DNA from: Campylobacter sp. CCUG 57310
GTDB lineage: Bacteria > Campylobacterota > Campylobacteria > Campylobacterales > Campylobacteraceae
Direction: 5' to 3'
Length of the DNA stretch: 64,000 bases
NCBI RefSeq assembly: GCF_013201975.1
Contig: NZ_CP053845.1
Location: 186,001 to 250,000, forward strand
The translations under genes and the position numbers were made by a program. Shown here piece after piece: positions 63,779-64,000 of this stretch. Under the pieces are notes generated by a model. That model was given only the letters and a program-made list of their open reading frames with translations. It was not told the DNA's origin and made no database searches. Numbering within the stretch: the stretch's first letter is position 1; the number at the start of each line of letters is the position of its first letter.

Positions 63779-63982
63779 TTTTTTCCTTCCGGCGGTTGCA
63801 TTAATGATCTTAAAACCTCGTTTTTGTCTTAAATAACGAGTTGATTTACGCAAAGCGCAAATTTTGCATATTTTATCATCTTAGCCTTAAATGGCTATGG
63901 AATTTATCACCTTTTTATTTTTCACAAGCTAAAATAAAGTTTAAGAAATCAGGCTGATTTTACCTATCCTCAAGGAAATTTC

Positions 63983-64000
63983 ATGAACACTTTAAAATGG
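63983..64000 (+). CDS. Start of a further gene, cut by the window end
   Basis: An ATG preceded by caaggaaattt (good ribosome site) opens a frame reading MNTLKW to the last base. The product cannot be identified. The 63779-63982 gap between it and moeA is a divergent promoter region with no other gene seen. Confidence 0.45.

Overview
The window reads as an epsilonproteobacterial chromosome segment, most likely a non-jejuni Campylobacter. This rests on the family content (carboxynorspermidine/carboxyspermidine dehydrogenase, YceI, YajR-type MFS, MoeA, RdgB), the AT-rich coding style and a T6SS without ClpV nearby. Species assignment is inference; there is no rRNA or other decisive marker. No tRNA, rRNA, CRISPR array or insertion sequence was recognised.

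Layout. 1-6.6 kb holds chromosomal genes: a NitT/TauT-type ABC permease and ATPase, an NnrS-like membrane protein, YceI, a three-gene ABC-2 efflux operon on the minus strand, and a small membrane protein. 6.8-12.6 kb holds two autotransporters, one with a coiled-coil passenger and one subtilisin-like. The subtilase is flanked by two direct copies of the 3' end of the next gene, the dehydrogenase at 12.8-14.0 kb. From about 14.1 to 59.0 kb lies a visibly more AT-rich T6SS island. 59.1-64.0 kb returns to ordinary genes (rdgB, an MFS pump, an HI0933-like flavoprotein, moeA and the start of one more gene).

T6SS core. On the minus strand the order is tssA, tssB, tssC, tssE, tssF, tssG, tssM and an FHA gene. 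On the plus strand it is tssJ, tssK, tssL, hcp and, after a small immunity-like array, vgrG. No tssH/clpV lies here.

Effector islands on both sides of the core. Left (14.1-25.9 kb): a lipase-DUF4280 (PAAR-like) effector with two upstream lipoprotein genes, then a 1267-aa unrecognised protein followed by two tandem 457-aa membrane-anchored proteins. Right (40.3-59.0 kb): two 4-TM proteins upstream of a VgrG with an N-terminal extension, then a two-headed peptidoglycan hydrolase (T4-lysozyme-like N-terminus, GH19-like C-terminus) with an LprI-like gene upstream and a second putative immunity gene downstream. After it comes a roughly 9-kb array of orphan toxin tails and immunity-like genes. Several orphan tails begin with copies of different parts of the full-length effector.

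Main observation. One rule seems to hold across the island. Where the presumed toxin is N-terminal, immunity genes lie upstream and duplications leave a 5' stub of the effector. Where it is C-terminal, immunity genes lie downstream and duplications leave a 3' stub or an orphan tail. The immunity paralogues are mosaics of near-identical and divergent blocks. This looks like a recombination-driven store of toxin/immunity specificities working at both ends of effectors. Toxin and immunity roles are inferred from domains and order; none is shown by sequence alone.
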